From the NCBI RefSeq assembly GCF_020283565.1, contig NC_060059.1, forward strand, positions 17,416,933 through 17,480,932: a stretch of DNA of 64,000 nt, given 5' to 3'. The notes beneath the pieces were generated by a model. The model was not told the DNA's origin. It did not search any database and saw only the letters and a program-made list of their open reading frames with translations. The translations under genes and the position numbers were made by a program. This stretch comes from Trifolium pratense (Eukaryota; Streptophyta; Magnoliopsida; Fabales; Fabaceae). Positions 35,733 to 46,310 of the stretch are shown piece after piece (the stretch's first letter is position 1; every line of letters begins with the position of its first letter).

Positions 35733-36716
35733 GTTATTGCCACACTAAAAGGCTGCTCGCACTTCAGAACACAACGAATCGAGCACCTTAAACAACGGAG
35801 GGCACCATGGCACACGTGCTCATCTAAAACCATAGCAGGGGAACTAATTCACCATAAGGGAAATGGAACTCCTGCTAGACGAGGATAACTCTCGAAACGA
35901 GCCCATCGTCCCCGTGCCACGACCTAGCACCCAGCTCGCGATGGGAGGTTCAGGTTGCGAAGAAGGGTACACTAGCGTGCTTGTATTCGCGTAACTTAGA
36001 AACAACTCTAAGTGCTTATACAGTTCCCCAAACTGTTTAAGTCAAAACAGAGGAGACTACCCTCAATAAAACATGCTCAGTATCAAGCAGGGGAAACCTC
36101 CCCGGCAAAATAACAACGAGCGCAGCATTCATACATGCAAAAATATGATAAGAATACAAAATAGGCATAAAAATAAACAGGCAAAACTTAGCACACCAAC
36201 TTGCTCGAATGAGCATACCAGCATGCCAGACGAGCACCTCAATAACGGGGAGGTAAGCTCCCCGGCACGAAATTTAAACAACACATTTCGTTAAGTTAAA
36301 ATGGGGACAAGCTCCCCGGCTCAGATTTTGAGCAATAAATTAGCATAAAATTTGGTTAAGTTAAAAGTAGGGACCAGACCTCCCCGGTTGAAATTTTTAA
36401 CAACAAATTTCATGAAAAATTTTCTAAGTTATGAGACGGGGAGGCTCCCCGGTTGAAATTTTTAACAACAAATTTCATGAAAAATTTTCTAAGTTAAAAA
36501 ATAAGGAAACATACATGCGAGCAGGTATAGACGAGCAGTTATGTACAAGCATATATAAATAAAACGGGCACCTGCCCGGAATTGTCATAAATATCAAACG
36601 GGGACAAAAGCCCACTTGTTCCAAAATTACAAACCATGGCTCAAAGGCCCCAAAAATTCAAAGAGACAAAATAAATTACAATAGAAAGGAAATTACAATA
36701 GAAAGGCCGGGGACAT
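35733..36716. other. Gypsy 3' non-coding region with hairpin repeats
   Basis: No gene was seen on the + strand. From about 36092 to 36500 a 60-90 bp unit recurs about five times. It contains GGGGAG...CTCCCCGG followed by AAATTT...AACAACAAATTTCATGAAAAATTTTCTAAGTTA-like sequence. Each unit can fold into a short G/C stem. Confidence 0.75.
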
Positions 36717-38744
36717 CTACTCCTCGCACCTATCTTCCTGCTCATGCACGTCATCTTGCTCATCTTCATGACCCTCCTCGAACACCCCCTCAGCATCTTC
36801 CTCCTCTTCATCAGAGTCGGCCAGGCCAGCCGGGATAACAATTTGGCCATCCTTGACCTGCCCGTTCACATGCATTCCCCGGGTCACCAACTCCACGTCA
36901 GGATTAAGGCACTTGATTTGCTGCACGGCATTCTCAAAGGCGTACTCAGTGCCCTCTACAAAGTCATGGGACAGCTGAGCAATCACCTTGACCAAGTCTG
37001 CTCGGGTGGTCAACCCCTCGGCAGCCTTGTGCTCGTTCTCGCCCGGCGCCATGGCGGCATTAAGCCTTTCAATTTCAGCCCGAGCAGCATCCAAATCCTC
37101 TCCCCTTTTACGGTGCTCGTCCAGCTGGTCACCCCAATGTTTTTGCTTCTCCTTTAGGTCTTCCACAGCAATTTTGAGCTGGTTGATCCGACCTTTGGAC
37201 CGCTCGTGCCTGGCCTGGGCAGTGTTCAGCTGCTCGACTAAGGACTCCCGCTCGTCACCAAGGACAAGGGAGCTCGAGACCATCCGCACCATAGCAGCCA
37301 TATCACGAGCATGCTGCTGCCTACGGGCCTCTGGTTCCTGGTCAAGAATAGCAGCCCTTTCAGTTTCAAAGACCTCCGGAGGATACTTCTCAAAAAATCT
37401 GTCCACGGTAAAGCACCGAGGAACTGGAAACTTGCTGCATCCTCCCATGCCCGCATCTTCAACCGGGGGATCTTCTTCTCTTGTCCTCTTCGCTGGAGGA
37501 GGCCGGGGAGCTGAGGTAGGGGTGCCCGAACCAACACCCGAGGTCCCAATAACCTGCACGGAAGGGGTCCCCGGCCTCACTTCCTGGGAAGCCCTGGCAA
37601 CAATCTTCTTTTTTCCTCGGTCAGACCTGCTCGCCTTCTCATCCTGCTTGGCCTTCAACATGCGCTCGGCAATGGTTTCCATTTCGTCTGCAAATAAAAG
37701 ACGAGCACATTAGTAAAAGACGAGGAATGCACACAACAATAACATAAATTTTTCTAAGTTAAAAAGAAAGGAAACAATACCCAAGCACAGTTTAACCTCC
37801 CCGGCATTTTTGCACTTAAGGAGGGTCCTAGTATTAATAAAACGAGGAGAGGCCTTAGGCTCCCCGTGTTCATCTCTTATGGTAACTCCCTTACGAGTCG
37901 TCCAGACCCCGGGAGTAAAACCGGCCACAAAGGTCTTCAGACTTTCGAAGGCAGCCATGTCCTCGGGAGACAAGTCTGCGTCCCCGGTTGTATATTCCTT
38001 AGGCTCCTTCAGGAAATGGGTGTACGACCAGCTTAACGGGAACTTAGGGACTGCCCGAACTATAACTTGCCCGCTGGCATCCTTACGGGCAACACCTTGC
38101 TCGTCCCTATCTTCCTCCAGCTCCATTAAACTCTCCCGGGCAGATGAAGACTCTGGCCGGACAACATAATACCTCTCTTTGAAATCCTTAACGGAATCCA
38201 CAAACATTTTGAATAATTTAACATCCTCGTGATGCTTTAATGAAACCCAATTCTGACGAGGTGCTCGCCCAACCTCCCTCGTCGGCTTACGCTGAATCTT
38301 GAAGATTCTAAAGAAAAGGGGAAGAGTGGGAAGAACGCCTTTATACGTACAGAGGTGCTCGAACCCCATAATAAAAGACCACGAGTTTGGATGCAGCTGC
38401 GACGGAGCCACCTGCAAGGCTTTAAGCACGCTGGCCGCAAAGGGGCTGAACGGCAGCCTGAGCCCCATCTCCTTAAATACAAATTCGTACATAGCGAAAT
38501 CATGCCCGTCAAAAGACGAGCACACCCGTTCACCCTCCCCGGGTATACGGGTCGACCAATTTTGAAGCCCGTCTGCTCTCTGCTGCTCGACGGTCATATA
38601 TAATCTTGGATCCTGGGAAGTAAGCGCCGAGGCTATTCCCCGGGGTTCTGGAGCAACCCAATCCAGCGCAGGATCGGTTATGCAGTCGACCAATGTATAC
38701 TTCTCCGCACCCTGGCTTTCCACAACCTCCTCGGATTCTGACAT
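36717..38744 (-). CDS. Antisense gene of the gypsy element (putative gypsy-type transposon protein)
   Basis: Two coding exons on the minus strand: 38744-37781 and 37687-36717, separated by a 93-bp GT-AG intron. The phases match, giving 644 residues. The N-terminal exon starts MSESEEVVESQGAEKYTLV and contains the block LPFSPFAASVLKALQVAPSQ with FIMGFEHLC and NWVSLKH. This resembles the 'putative gypsy type transposon' family (PF04195). The second exon is a coiled-coil-like stretch (RERESLVEQLNTAQARHER region) and a very acidic tail. A 3' splice site (TGCATTTCAG) lies seven bases upstream of the ATG, so a 5' leader intron is likely. The frame is intact. Antisense genes after pol are known in Tat elements such as Grande; the function is unknown. 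Confidence 0.82.
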
Positions 38745-38912
38745 TTTACAACCTGAAATGCAGCAAAAACAAAGTGAATTCGATGATCAAATCCACCCTT
38801 TCACCGCAATTCAAGTGAAAGGGCGCAGGATAGGACGAGGACGCTGTCCCCGACCAAAGCCCTTTTCAAATGGCAATTAAAATTAAACCGAGGAGGGTAG
38901 CCCAGGAGAAAG

Positions 38913-39210
38913 ACGGGGAGATAAGCTTCCCGGTTTGAATTTCAAACAACGAATTTCATGAAAAAATTCCTAAGTTAAAAAGGGAGAACATGCTCCCCAG
39001 CAATACAAACTATCTAAAGTTTCAAACGGGGAGATAGGCTCCCCGTCACCTAAACAAACTATCTAAAAGTTTCAAACGGGGAGATAGGCTCCCCGGCTCT
39101 TAAATAAACTATCTAAAGTTTGAAACGGGGAGATAGGCTCCCCGTCACTAGTTATCTAACCTAGAGTTTCAAAAGGGAGGAAATCTCCCCGGTACCAAGT
39201 TCATATGGTG
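38913..39210. repeat. GGGGAG/CTCCCC hairpin repeat array
   Basis: At least five copies of a unit of about 55 bp occur. Each has ACGGGGAG and CTCCCCGT arms around a loop of about 5 nt, then AAACTATCTAAAGTTTCAAA. It is related to the array at 36092-36500 on the other side of the antisense gene. Confidence 0.8.
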
Positions 39211-39276
39211 CCCGGCACATTCATCCTAATGTTCATAAATTCATACATTCTTCATGAAAAAACGCCCAAAACTGGG

Positions 39277-41729
39277 TGTAACGACCCAAAATTTAGTATT
39301 CGTTATTTAATTATTTTATTACGCGATGGCATGATTTATAATTAAATTATTAAGCGGCGAATAATCATTTAGCGAGAACGTAAGTTAATGAGCGAGAAGT
39401 TATGTTGTTGGGCCTTTGGGCGTGGGATAGGCATTGGGCCTAAGCCAAGTGGGCTTGGATCCATGAGAACAATGGGAGCTCTATAAGTAGCATAAGTTTG
39501 GGTGAATAGTCTCATAAGTTACAAATCCATGAGAAGTTCAAGAGCTTAGCTAGGGCAAGGAGCTCATGAGGAAGAGAGGAGCTCGTGGGAGAGAAAGAGA
39601 AGAGCAAGCTTGTGGATTCGTCGAGCTAAGGTACGAGAGTTAGATTACATATTCGTGAGTGATTCGAAAGAGGGGAGGATGTCGATTCCTCCATTCCCAA
39701 ACTCTTTCCACTCTATTTTCTTGTGGGTTTTGTGGGTGATTTTCTTAATGGAAAATGGATTCTTTTGATCCTAACATGTGTAGTGAACTCATGGTAGATG
39801 AGGTAAACAACTTTGGGGAGTTGAAAATGGGAATATGTAGATGTTTGATCAATGATTTGCATGTTTATGCAACTTTGCTTATTTTGCAAGAAATTGACAT
39901 GATTTTGATTGTTTGATGTATTTGGATGTTTAGAAGGGATGATTAATGTTCCTTGATACCATATATGCTTGAATTAGCTGTTTATAAGAATTTATAACAT
40001 GTCTAGATGGATTTTTGAGTTGATTTGAGGTTAAACCGCCTTAGATAACTCAAGAACAGATATTCTGTTATGGTGTGGTTCGCTAAGCGACCAGGAGTTC
40101 GCTGTAGCGAACAGGTTCGCTGAAGCTCGCCGAAGCTCGCTATGAGCAGGTGATCCCCTGGTGAGGTTCGCCATGTCTCGCTAAGCCCTCGCTTAGCGAA
40201 GGCCTCTGTGACAGCAATTGTTGTTGATGTTTATAAGTGTAACTAGGCACTTGTAACGTGGTTTACGAGTATCCTTACATGATTATTGATACATGTTGAT
40301 ACTGTTAATGCTTATTGATAATCGTTATATGATTGATAAACGTGTATGCAATGAGTTGTAGCTTAAAGTGAGCAATGAGATATTTTAGCATTAATTTGCA
40401 ATGTTAAGGAAATGATGTGTGTTTTATGACATAAGTGTAAATGAAACCTTATGTGTATAAAAATGGTTATGCAGATAATTATCATGTGAATAATTATGAT
40501 TGGAATGATAGGATATTGTGTTATCCTAATGTGTTAGATGTTGGAATTGTGTTCCCGCATTCATAATGAGTAGCTTCGAGCTAGAAATATCATATTGATG
40601 ATATGTGTAAACATACATGCATTCATGTATATATATGTTGAAATTGGAAACTTGGGTTCCAATAGATTTAAATGGATTTTTGAGTCCATAAGGAAGCCGA
40701 GGATCGGATTAGATGAATCCATAAGATCTAGAGCTGCTATCCAGCAGGATATAAAACTGTTTAACTTATCCATGAGGGATATGAAGGTTTGGTAAGTTCC
40801 GAACAATCCGGCAAGATGTAAAACTGTTTAACTTATCCATGAGGGGTAAAAGGCAATTGGTACCACATGCATTAGTCGTGTCTAGGGATGACATGACATT
40901 GGATAATTGGCATTAGATGCATTAGGGTAAATGCACATGTATTTGATAATTGTTATGTGACATTATCTGATTGGATTGTAATGTGTTTTCCGTATGTGTT
41001 AAGCTTTGATATTTACTAATTGTTTAATACTGTGATTGTTGCCATGTCTTGGTATATGAGCAGAGTCCGTCATGACTATAAAATGAACAAGTGTAGAGTC
41101 CGTCATGACTATAAAATGAACAAGTGTAGAGTCCGTCATGACTATAAAATGTACACTTTGGTAGTGTCCGAGAAGACGTGAAACTATATGATTGGTGTGT
41201 TTGTAAATGAATGATTAATTGGTAGTCGTATTTGACGATGTATGTGCGTGAGTTAGAAAAGTATGATAGCGTGTGAAGTGTGTAGTATACTACTCACACT
41301 TATATTTATGTTTATGTTTTCTAACTCTCTGCTTTGTGTTAATTGCTGGACCTTTGGGGGTCCAGGTTGACAGGTTATGTGTTAGCCTCGTCCGAGTGCA
41401 ATGGTGAAGCTCTGCTCTGATTGAGACACGGGAAAAAGGGGTTTTTATATGTATATGCATGTAGTCCTCTTAGTATACTCTGTTGGTCTTAAGCTTTCAT
41501 TTGAAAAGTATCCGTTTTGTATAACTAATAACGCATCGTTCGATGCGAGGTTTTGTTTTTAGTTCATTCGAATATTTTACTAGATAAATGCATTAGTATT
41601 ATCTTTGAATGAAGTTTGTGATATTCAAACCAGCGCTTTATAAATCAGGTTTTCAATTTTTCCGCTGCGTATTTTCGAAAAAGATTTTATAAAGGTAGAG
41701 TTAATTAAATAACGGGTTTGGGTGTTACA
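39277..41729. mobile_element. Second solo LTR (2453 bp), inside the gypsy element
   Basis: It starts TGTAACGACCC and ends GGGTGTTACA, with the 5-bp duplication CTGGG at 39272-39276 and 41730-41734. No coding sequence and no partner LTR were seen. A TATA-like CTCTATAAGTAG lies at about 39479. Inside are a cluster of TCGCTAAGCGA-type palindromes (40078-40202), a duplicated tract of about 68 bp (40742-40845) and a 33-bp tandem triplet (41062-41158). Its ends resemble those of the solo LTR at 1682, but the two are not obviously the same family. Confidence 0.87.
41062..41158. repeat. 33-bp tandem repeat, three copies
   Basis: The unit AGAGTCCGTCATGACTATAA plus a further 13 bases is repeated three times almost perfectly within the second solo LTR. 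Confidence 0.85.
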
Positions 41730-41890
41730 CTGGGCAGAAATGACAAAAGATAGATCTAAGCAAGAAAATTTGGAAGAATTACCTTGAATATGAAGAAAAT
41801 CTGAAGAACGATTTGACTAGTAAATTGGAACTTCAGAGAGATTCACAATTGAAGAGAGAGAGTGAAAAGTAAAAATGAAATTCACTCTCC

Positions 41891-41903
41891 TCTATTATAT
41901 AGA
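41891..41903 (-). promoter_or_regulatory. TATA box of the antisense gene
   Basis: On the minus strand TCTATATAATAGA is followed about 100 bp later by a strong splice donor. It sits at the right distance and orientation to start the antisense transcript near 41865. This is inferred from sequence only. Confidence 0.55.
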
Positions 41904-42173
41904 CCAAGCCAGGAAAGTGAAGAGACGCTTTGATCCAATGGTCCTTACACTCCCTCGTAAAAATCAAAGCAGTAAATGCACCCTTTCACATCCCCAACGA
42001 GTAAAGCTCCCCGAATTTCACTCGAGCAAGCCCTCAAGCAAAAGGGCTATATTTACAAAAACCTCCTCGTTGCTAACTTCTTAGGTGCAGCAACAAGCAA
42101 CAATTGATATCACCCCCTCGTCGTAGTCACGAGCAGATATACTTCTCGTGGTTATCTCTTCGCCATGGCAACG

Positions 42174-42309
42174 AGCAGTTATTCCATCTTGTGCAGTATC
42201 TCCTCGCAGGAGATACGAGCAACTATTCCATCTTGTGCAGTATCTCCTCGCAGGAGATACGAGCAACTATTCCATCTTATGCAGTATCTCCTCGCAGGAG
42301 ATACGAGCA
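42174..42309. repeat. 44-bp tandem repeat with palindrome, three copies
   Basis: Three near-identical 44-bp units each contain GTATCTCCT and AGGAGATAC arms around a CGC loop. They lie about 170 bp upstream of the gypsy 3' LTR and upstream of the antisense TATA box on the minus strand. Confidence 0.85.
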
Positions 42310-42477
42310 ACACATTTGAGCAAAACATTGCATGTATTTGCTACGAGTAATGCTTTGACGAACAACTTCCTCTTCCACTTTTGTTCAAGAGAGGTTGCAA
42401 GGAGATTTCCTTCTGCGTTTGGGCACACACCTAAAGTCATCACTCCTATGCCTAGGAGCAACGACTTGGGGGGCTCC

Positions 42478-42932
42478 TGTTCTGGACTAGACTAATGCTA
42501 GTCCACCTAGACCCTCACAAAGTCCACATGGCTTGCCCAACCACCTCCATGTCAGCATGGCACAACCTCTCCACCAAGATAGGGTAAAATTACTACTCTA
42601 CCCACTATCTAAGGGTAATATCTTGGCAGTCCCTCTTAATGGGCCTTGGCTAGTCCAGCCCACTAAGAGGACCTTTGGCCCAGAGCTGGGGGGCTATAAA
42701 TACTCTCCCTCTTGGGAGAGCAAGGTAGAACACTATTCATTATCACAATTACTCTCTCTCTCTAACTTCTCTCTAGTATCTCTCTTGCTCTCTTCCTTTA
42801 CTGACTTAGGCATCGGAGCACCTGCAGGTACAACCCCCCCCTCCGTGGACCATCTGCTCGGATTGCTGCCTACCACCTGCTCAACGGACTTCCAGCTGGC
42901 CTTCTACCTGTTCTGATCAACAATTAAGATCA
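42478..42932 (+). repeat. 3' LTR of the gypsy element
   Basis: 455 bp, preceded by the polypurine tract at about 42464-42474 and followed by GAATG. I count three differences from the 5' LTR (in CTAGAC(T/C)CTC, TTCTA(T/C)CTG and CAACA(G/A)TTAAG). Confidence 0.92.
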
Positions 42933-42933
42933 G

Positions 42934-42936
<3 letters not shown>

Positions 42937-42999
<63 letters not shown>
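42937..42999. repeat. (GA)n microsatellite
   Basis: About 31 perfect GA units start directly at the last base of the gypsy target duplication. Confidence 0.95.
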
Positions 43000-43001
<2 letters not shown>

Positions 43002-43570
43002 AGCAATATTAGAGTGAGGAGAGGATTGCTAACCGTAACCGATACTATTGTGATAACTTGTGATTATAAGGTGTTTATCTTTTATCTATTTTGTTTTTTA
43101 CTTCTTATCTTTACAAAATCAAAATAAATCATCCATCATAAATCATTACTTTTTCTAACCAAACCTGTATATATAGAACAATATATCTCTTGTCTTCACT
43201 TATCTCTGTGGATCAATATTTTTTTTATTACGACGATATTTTTGTGTACTTGAGAGACTATCAACAGACTAATCCTAGGAGTTTTCTACTTCTTCTTGAG
43301 AAGGAGAGATAAATGAATAACCCTCAAGTTCATTGTAGACGCAAGGCGCACCTAGAAATTCACCAATTTTTTTAACGTTCTAAACATGTTAGCAAAATAT
43401 GTTTTAAAAATACACATTGACTTAACAATATAGACTAAAACTACATGCAAGAAAATTTTGTAGGTTAAGAAATGTGTCACTTTTTTACGGGACAAAAAAC
43501 GAAATTTGGAAATTTTTGATAGACAAAAAAATTATTTAATTAAAAAAATCATTATTAAAATAAAAAAAGA
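43000..43570. other. Non-coding, no recognisable element
   Basis: A/T-rich sequence with no supported frame, terminal repeat or RNA gene. Confidence 0.5.
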
Positions 43571-43829
43571 AAATGCTAAATAGTGCCCCATGGGCACTGG
43601 TTAAGGATACTAAAAGTAGAATAATAATCTTGGAACTTGTGCAGTCAATATGTTTAAAATATGAACAATGTTGTTTTCAATGCAAAATTTACCTTTTTTT
43701 AGTTCCTTTACTAGTGCCCCTGGAAAATGCTAAATAGTGTCTCAGGAGCACTGGTTAAGGATACTAAAAGTAGAATAATAATCTTGGAACTTGTGCAGTC
43801 AAGATGTTTAAAATATGCACAATGTTGGA
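43571..43829. repeat. Direct duplication of about 105 bp
   Basis: The tract starting AAATGCTAAATAGTG and containing GGTTAAGGATACTAAAAG occurs at 43571-43677 and again at 43724-43829 with few changes. The 'AGTGCCC..GGGCACT' words at the ends look like part of a MITE. Confidence 0.75.
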
Positions 43830-44006
43830 TAAGAAAACTATTATCATAATTTACATATGGAAATATAATTAATATACTGACAAACCACGAGTTTACGACT
43901 GGCGTTACTGTGAATATTCCCGATATCAATGTATACATTCAATCTTATGAATGAAGAAAGTCAAAGTTGTTATTTTTCAAATATCCAATCTTATCAACAT
44001 TTTCTC

Positions 44007-44053
44007 TTATATAAAGCTCCGAATAGAGGAGGAGGAGGAGGAGGAGGAGGCGG
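44007..44053 (+). promoter_or_regulatory. TATA box and GGA-repeat leader of the zinc-finger gene
   Basis: TTATATAAAG at 44007-44016 is followed by a (GGA)n tract at about 44036-44053, 40 to 55 bp before the ATG at 44092. Confidence 0.6.
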
Positions 44054-44091
44054 AGAAAGTAAAGTAGTCTCATAGTGTCCTATCAATCACC

Positions 44092-46310
44092 ATGGTCAAC
44101 ATTGTTTTTAACCACAATCAAGTTTATTTTGAATGCAACTTTTGCGACCAAGTTTTCACCAACTTCCAATTATTCAAAACCCATTTCAACTCTCATTTTG
44201 CACAAGAAAACTTTGCTATGAGAAATCTTAACCATATCAACTCTCAGAGAGCACCTTTGCAACCAAACTTTCCAAGATCAATGTTTTTGCAGGGAACTGG
44301 TGGAAACAATGTTGCAAATAGAGGTTTTCAGGTGCCACAAGAACAACTTGGGTTGATGTCTCAACCAAGAACAAATCCATTTTCAAATACTATCTTTCAA
44401 AATCATGTTTCACAACCTCTTATGAAAATGTTTATGCAGGGAACTAATCTAAATAATAATGGAAGCAGAGTTCCACAACAACTTGGAATTGGTGGAGCAC
44501 CTTTGCAACCAAATTTTCCTAGATCAATGCTTGTGCAGGGAACAAATGGAAACAATGTTGGAAACAGAGTTTTTCAGGTACCACCACAATAAGTTGATTT
44601 GATGTCTCAACCAAGAACAAATACATTTTCAAATACTAGAGATCAATATGTTGCTTCACAATCTCTTATGAAATGTTTATGCAGGGAACTAATATAAACC
44701 ATGTTGGAAGCAGAGTTCCACAACAACTTGCAATTGGTGGAGCATCTTTGCAACCAAATTTTCCCAGATCAATGTTGGTGCAGGGAACAGATGGAAACAT
44801 TGTTGGAACCCTAGTTTTTCAGGTACCACCACAACAACTTAGGTTGATGTCTCAATCAAGAACAAGTACATTTTTAAATACTAGACACTAAAATTTTGCT
44901 TCACAATCTCTAATGAAAACTTTAATGCAGGAAACTAATATACGTAATAATGGAGGCAGAGTTCCACAACAACTTGCAATTGGTGGAGCATCTTTGCAAC
45001 CAAATTTTCCCAGATCAATGTTGGTGCAGAGAACAGATGAAAACATTGTTGGAACCCTAGTTTTCCAGGTACCACCACAACAACTTAGGTTGATGTCTCA
45101 ATCAAGAACAAATACATTTTTAAATACTAGATACTAAAATTTTGATTTACAATGTCTAATGAAAACTTTAATGCAGGAAACTAATATACGTAATAATGGA
45201 GGCAGAGTTCCACAACAACTTGCAATTGGTGGAGCATCTTTGCAACCAAATTTTCCCGGATCAATGTTGGTGCAGGGAACAGATGGAAACATTGTTGGAA
45301 CCCTAGTTTTTCAGGTACCACCACAACAACTTAGGTTGATGTCTCAATCAAGAACAAATACATTTTTAAATACTAGACACTAAAATTTTGCTTCACAATC
45401 TCTAATGAAAACTTTAATGCAGGGAACTAATATAAGTAATAATGGAGGCAGAGTTCCACAACAACTTGCAATTGGTGGAGCATCTTTGCAACCAAATTTT
45501 CCCGGATCAATGTTGGTGCATGGAACAGATGGAAACATTGTTGGAACCCTAGTTTTTCAGGTACCACCACAACAACTTAGGTTGATGTCTCAATCAAGAA
45601 CAAATACATTTTTAAATACTAGACACTAAAATTTTGCTTCACAAAATCTAATGAAAATGCTAATGCAGGGAACTAATATAAGTAATGTTGGAGGCAGAGT
45701 TCCACAACAACTTGTAATTGGTGGAGCATCACTGCAATCAAATTTTCCCAGGTCAATGTTTGTGCAGGAAACTGGTGGAAACATAGTTTTTCAGGTACTA
45801 CCATAACAACTTGGGTTAATGTCTCAACCAAAAATAAATCAATTTTGAAATACTAGCCACAAAAATGTTGCTTTATAACCTTTCAATACAATTCTTATGC
45901 AGGGAACTAATATAAACAATGCTGGAAACAGAGTTTTGTTGGTACCACCACAACATGAAATTGGTGCAACATCTTCGCAACCAAATTTTCCCAGATCAAT
46001 GGTTATGGAGGGAACTGATATGAACAATGTTGGAAATAGAGTTTTTCAAGTATCACCACAACAGGTTGGGATGATGTCTCAACCAAGAACAAATCAATTT
46101 TTAAATACAAGCCATCAAAATGTTGCTTCACAACCTCTTATGACACCGTTTGCTACTCCACAAATTCCCCAAGGGAATGATGCTATGGAAGTGTCACCAA
46201 TTGATGGAACTAAGGATTATATCAACCAGATGGATAAACCAGTTGATAACAAGTTTGTTGATTCTGCTAATGTCAATGATGAAACATTGAATTTGGAGTT
46301 AGGGCTCTAA
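44092..46310 (+). pseudogene. C2H2 zinc-finger protein with tandem-repeat middle and EAR motif, decayed
   Basis: The ATG at 44092 opens a protein with one C2H2 finger (CNFCDQVFTNFQLFKTHFNSH, written here as C-x2-C-x12-H-x3-H). It lacks the plant QALGGH core. The middle is about eight copies of an 82-residue unit rich in PQQL, LQPNFPRSM and FQVPPQ. The last in-frame part ends ETLNLELGL, an LxLxL EAR repression motif. A stop at 44590-44592 truncates the first frame at 166 residues. A one-base deletion near 44665 shifts the frame, and further stops recur once per repeat (44889, 45135, 45381, 45627) and twice after. The ancestor was probably a C2H2-EAR transcriptional repressor of the SUPERMAN/ZFP type. 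Now it is a pseudogene, or at best a short finger protein. Confidence 0.75.
44262..46140 (+). repeat. 246-bp tandem repeats within the zinc-finger locus
   Basis: Taking the phrase TTTGCAACCAAATTTTCC as anchor, copies start near 44262, 44500, 44744, 44990, 45236, 45482, 45728 and 45970. Spacing is 238 to 246 bp. The four central copies are nearly identical; the outer ones are diverged. 246 is a multiple of three, so the frame is preserved between copies. Confidence 0.92.

Larger units (their letters stand above)
38753..41782 (-). other. Predicted 5' leader intron of the antisense gene
   Basis: On the minus strand a donor (TTCAAG then GTAATT) sits at 41783/41782. An acceptor (TTTCAG then GTTGTAAAATG) sits at 38753/38752. 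The interval holds the whole solo LTR 39277-41729 and the hairpin repeats 38913-39210. This is prediction only. Confidence 0.55.
19822..42932 (+). mobile_element. Tat-type Ty3/gypsy retrotransposon with antisense gene, 23.1 kb with nested insertions
   Basis: The LTRs of 455 bp (19822-20276 and 42478-42932) differ at about three positions. The duplication GAATG lies at 19817-19821 and 42933-42937. The primer-binding site TGGCGCCGACTGTGGGGA lies at 20278-20295, and the polypurine tract ACTTGGGGGG just before 42478. Gag-pol (20366-24044, 33588-35732) has gypsy order with a second, archaeal-type RNase H, the Tat hallmark. Pol is followed by a long 3' region with an antisense gene (36717-38744). 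Removing the Sirevirus, the solo LTR and one copy of each duplication leaves about 11.1 kb. Confidence 0.92.

Noticed and set aside
36744..37713. Plus-strand frames opposite the antisense gene
   Set aside because: They are shadows of the intron-containing minus-strand gene, which has family resemblance and matching splice phases.
40078..40202. Repeats that could be mistaken for a CRISPR-like array
   Set aside because: The words are short and irregular, there are no uniform spacers, and they lie in a plant LTR.
44092..46310. Reading the zinc-finger locus as an intact gene with many small introns
   Set aside because: The stops recur at the same place in tandem units and no consistent GT-AG borders remove them in phase.
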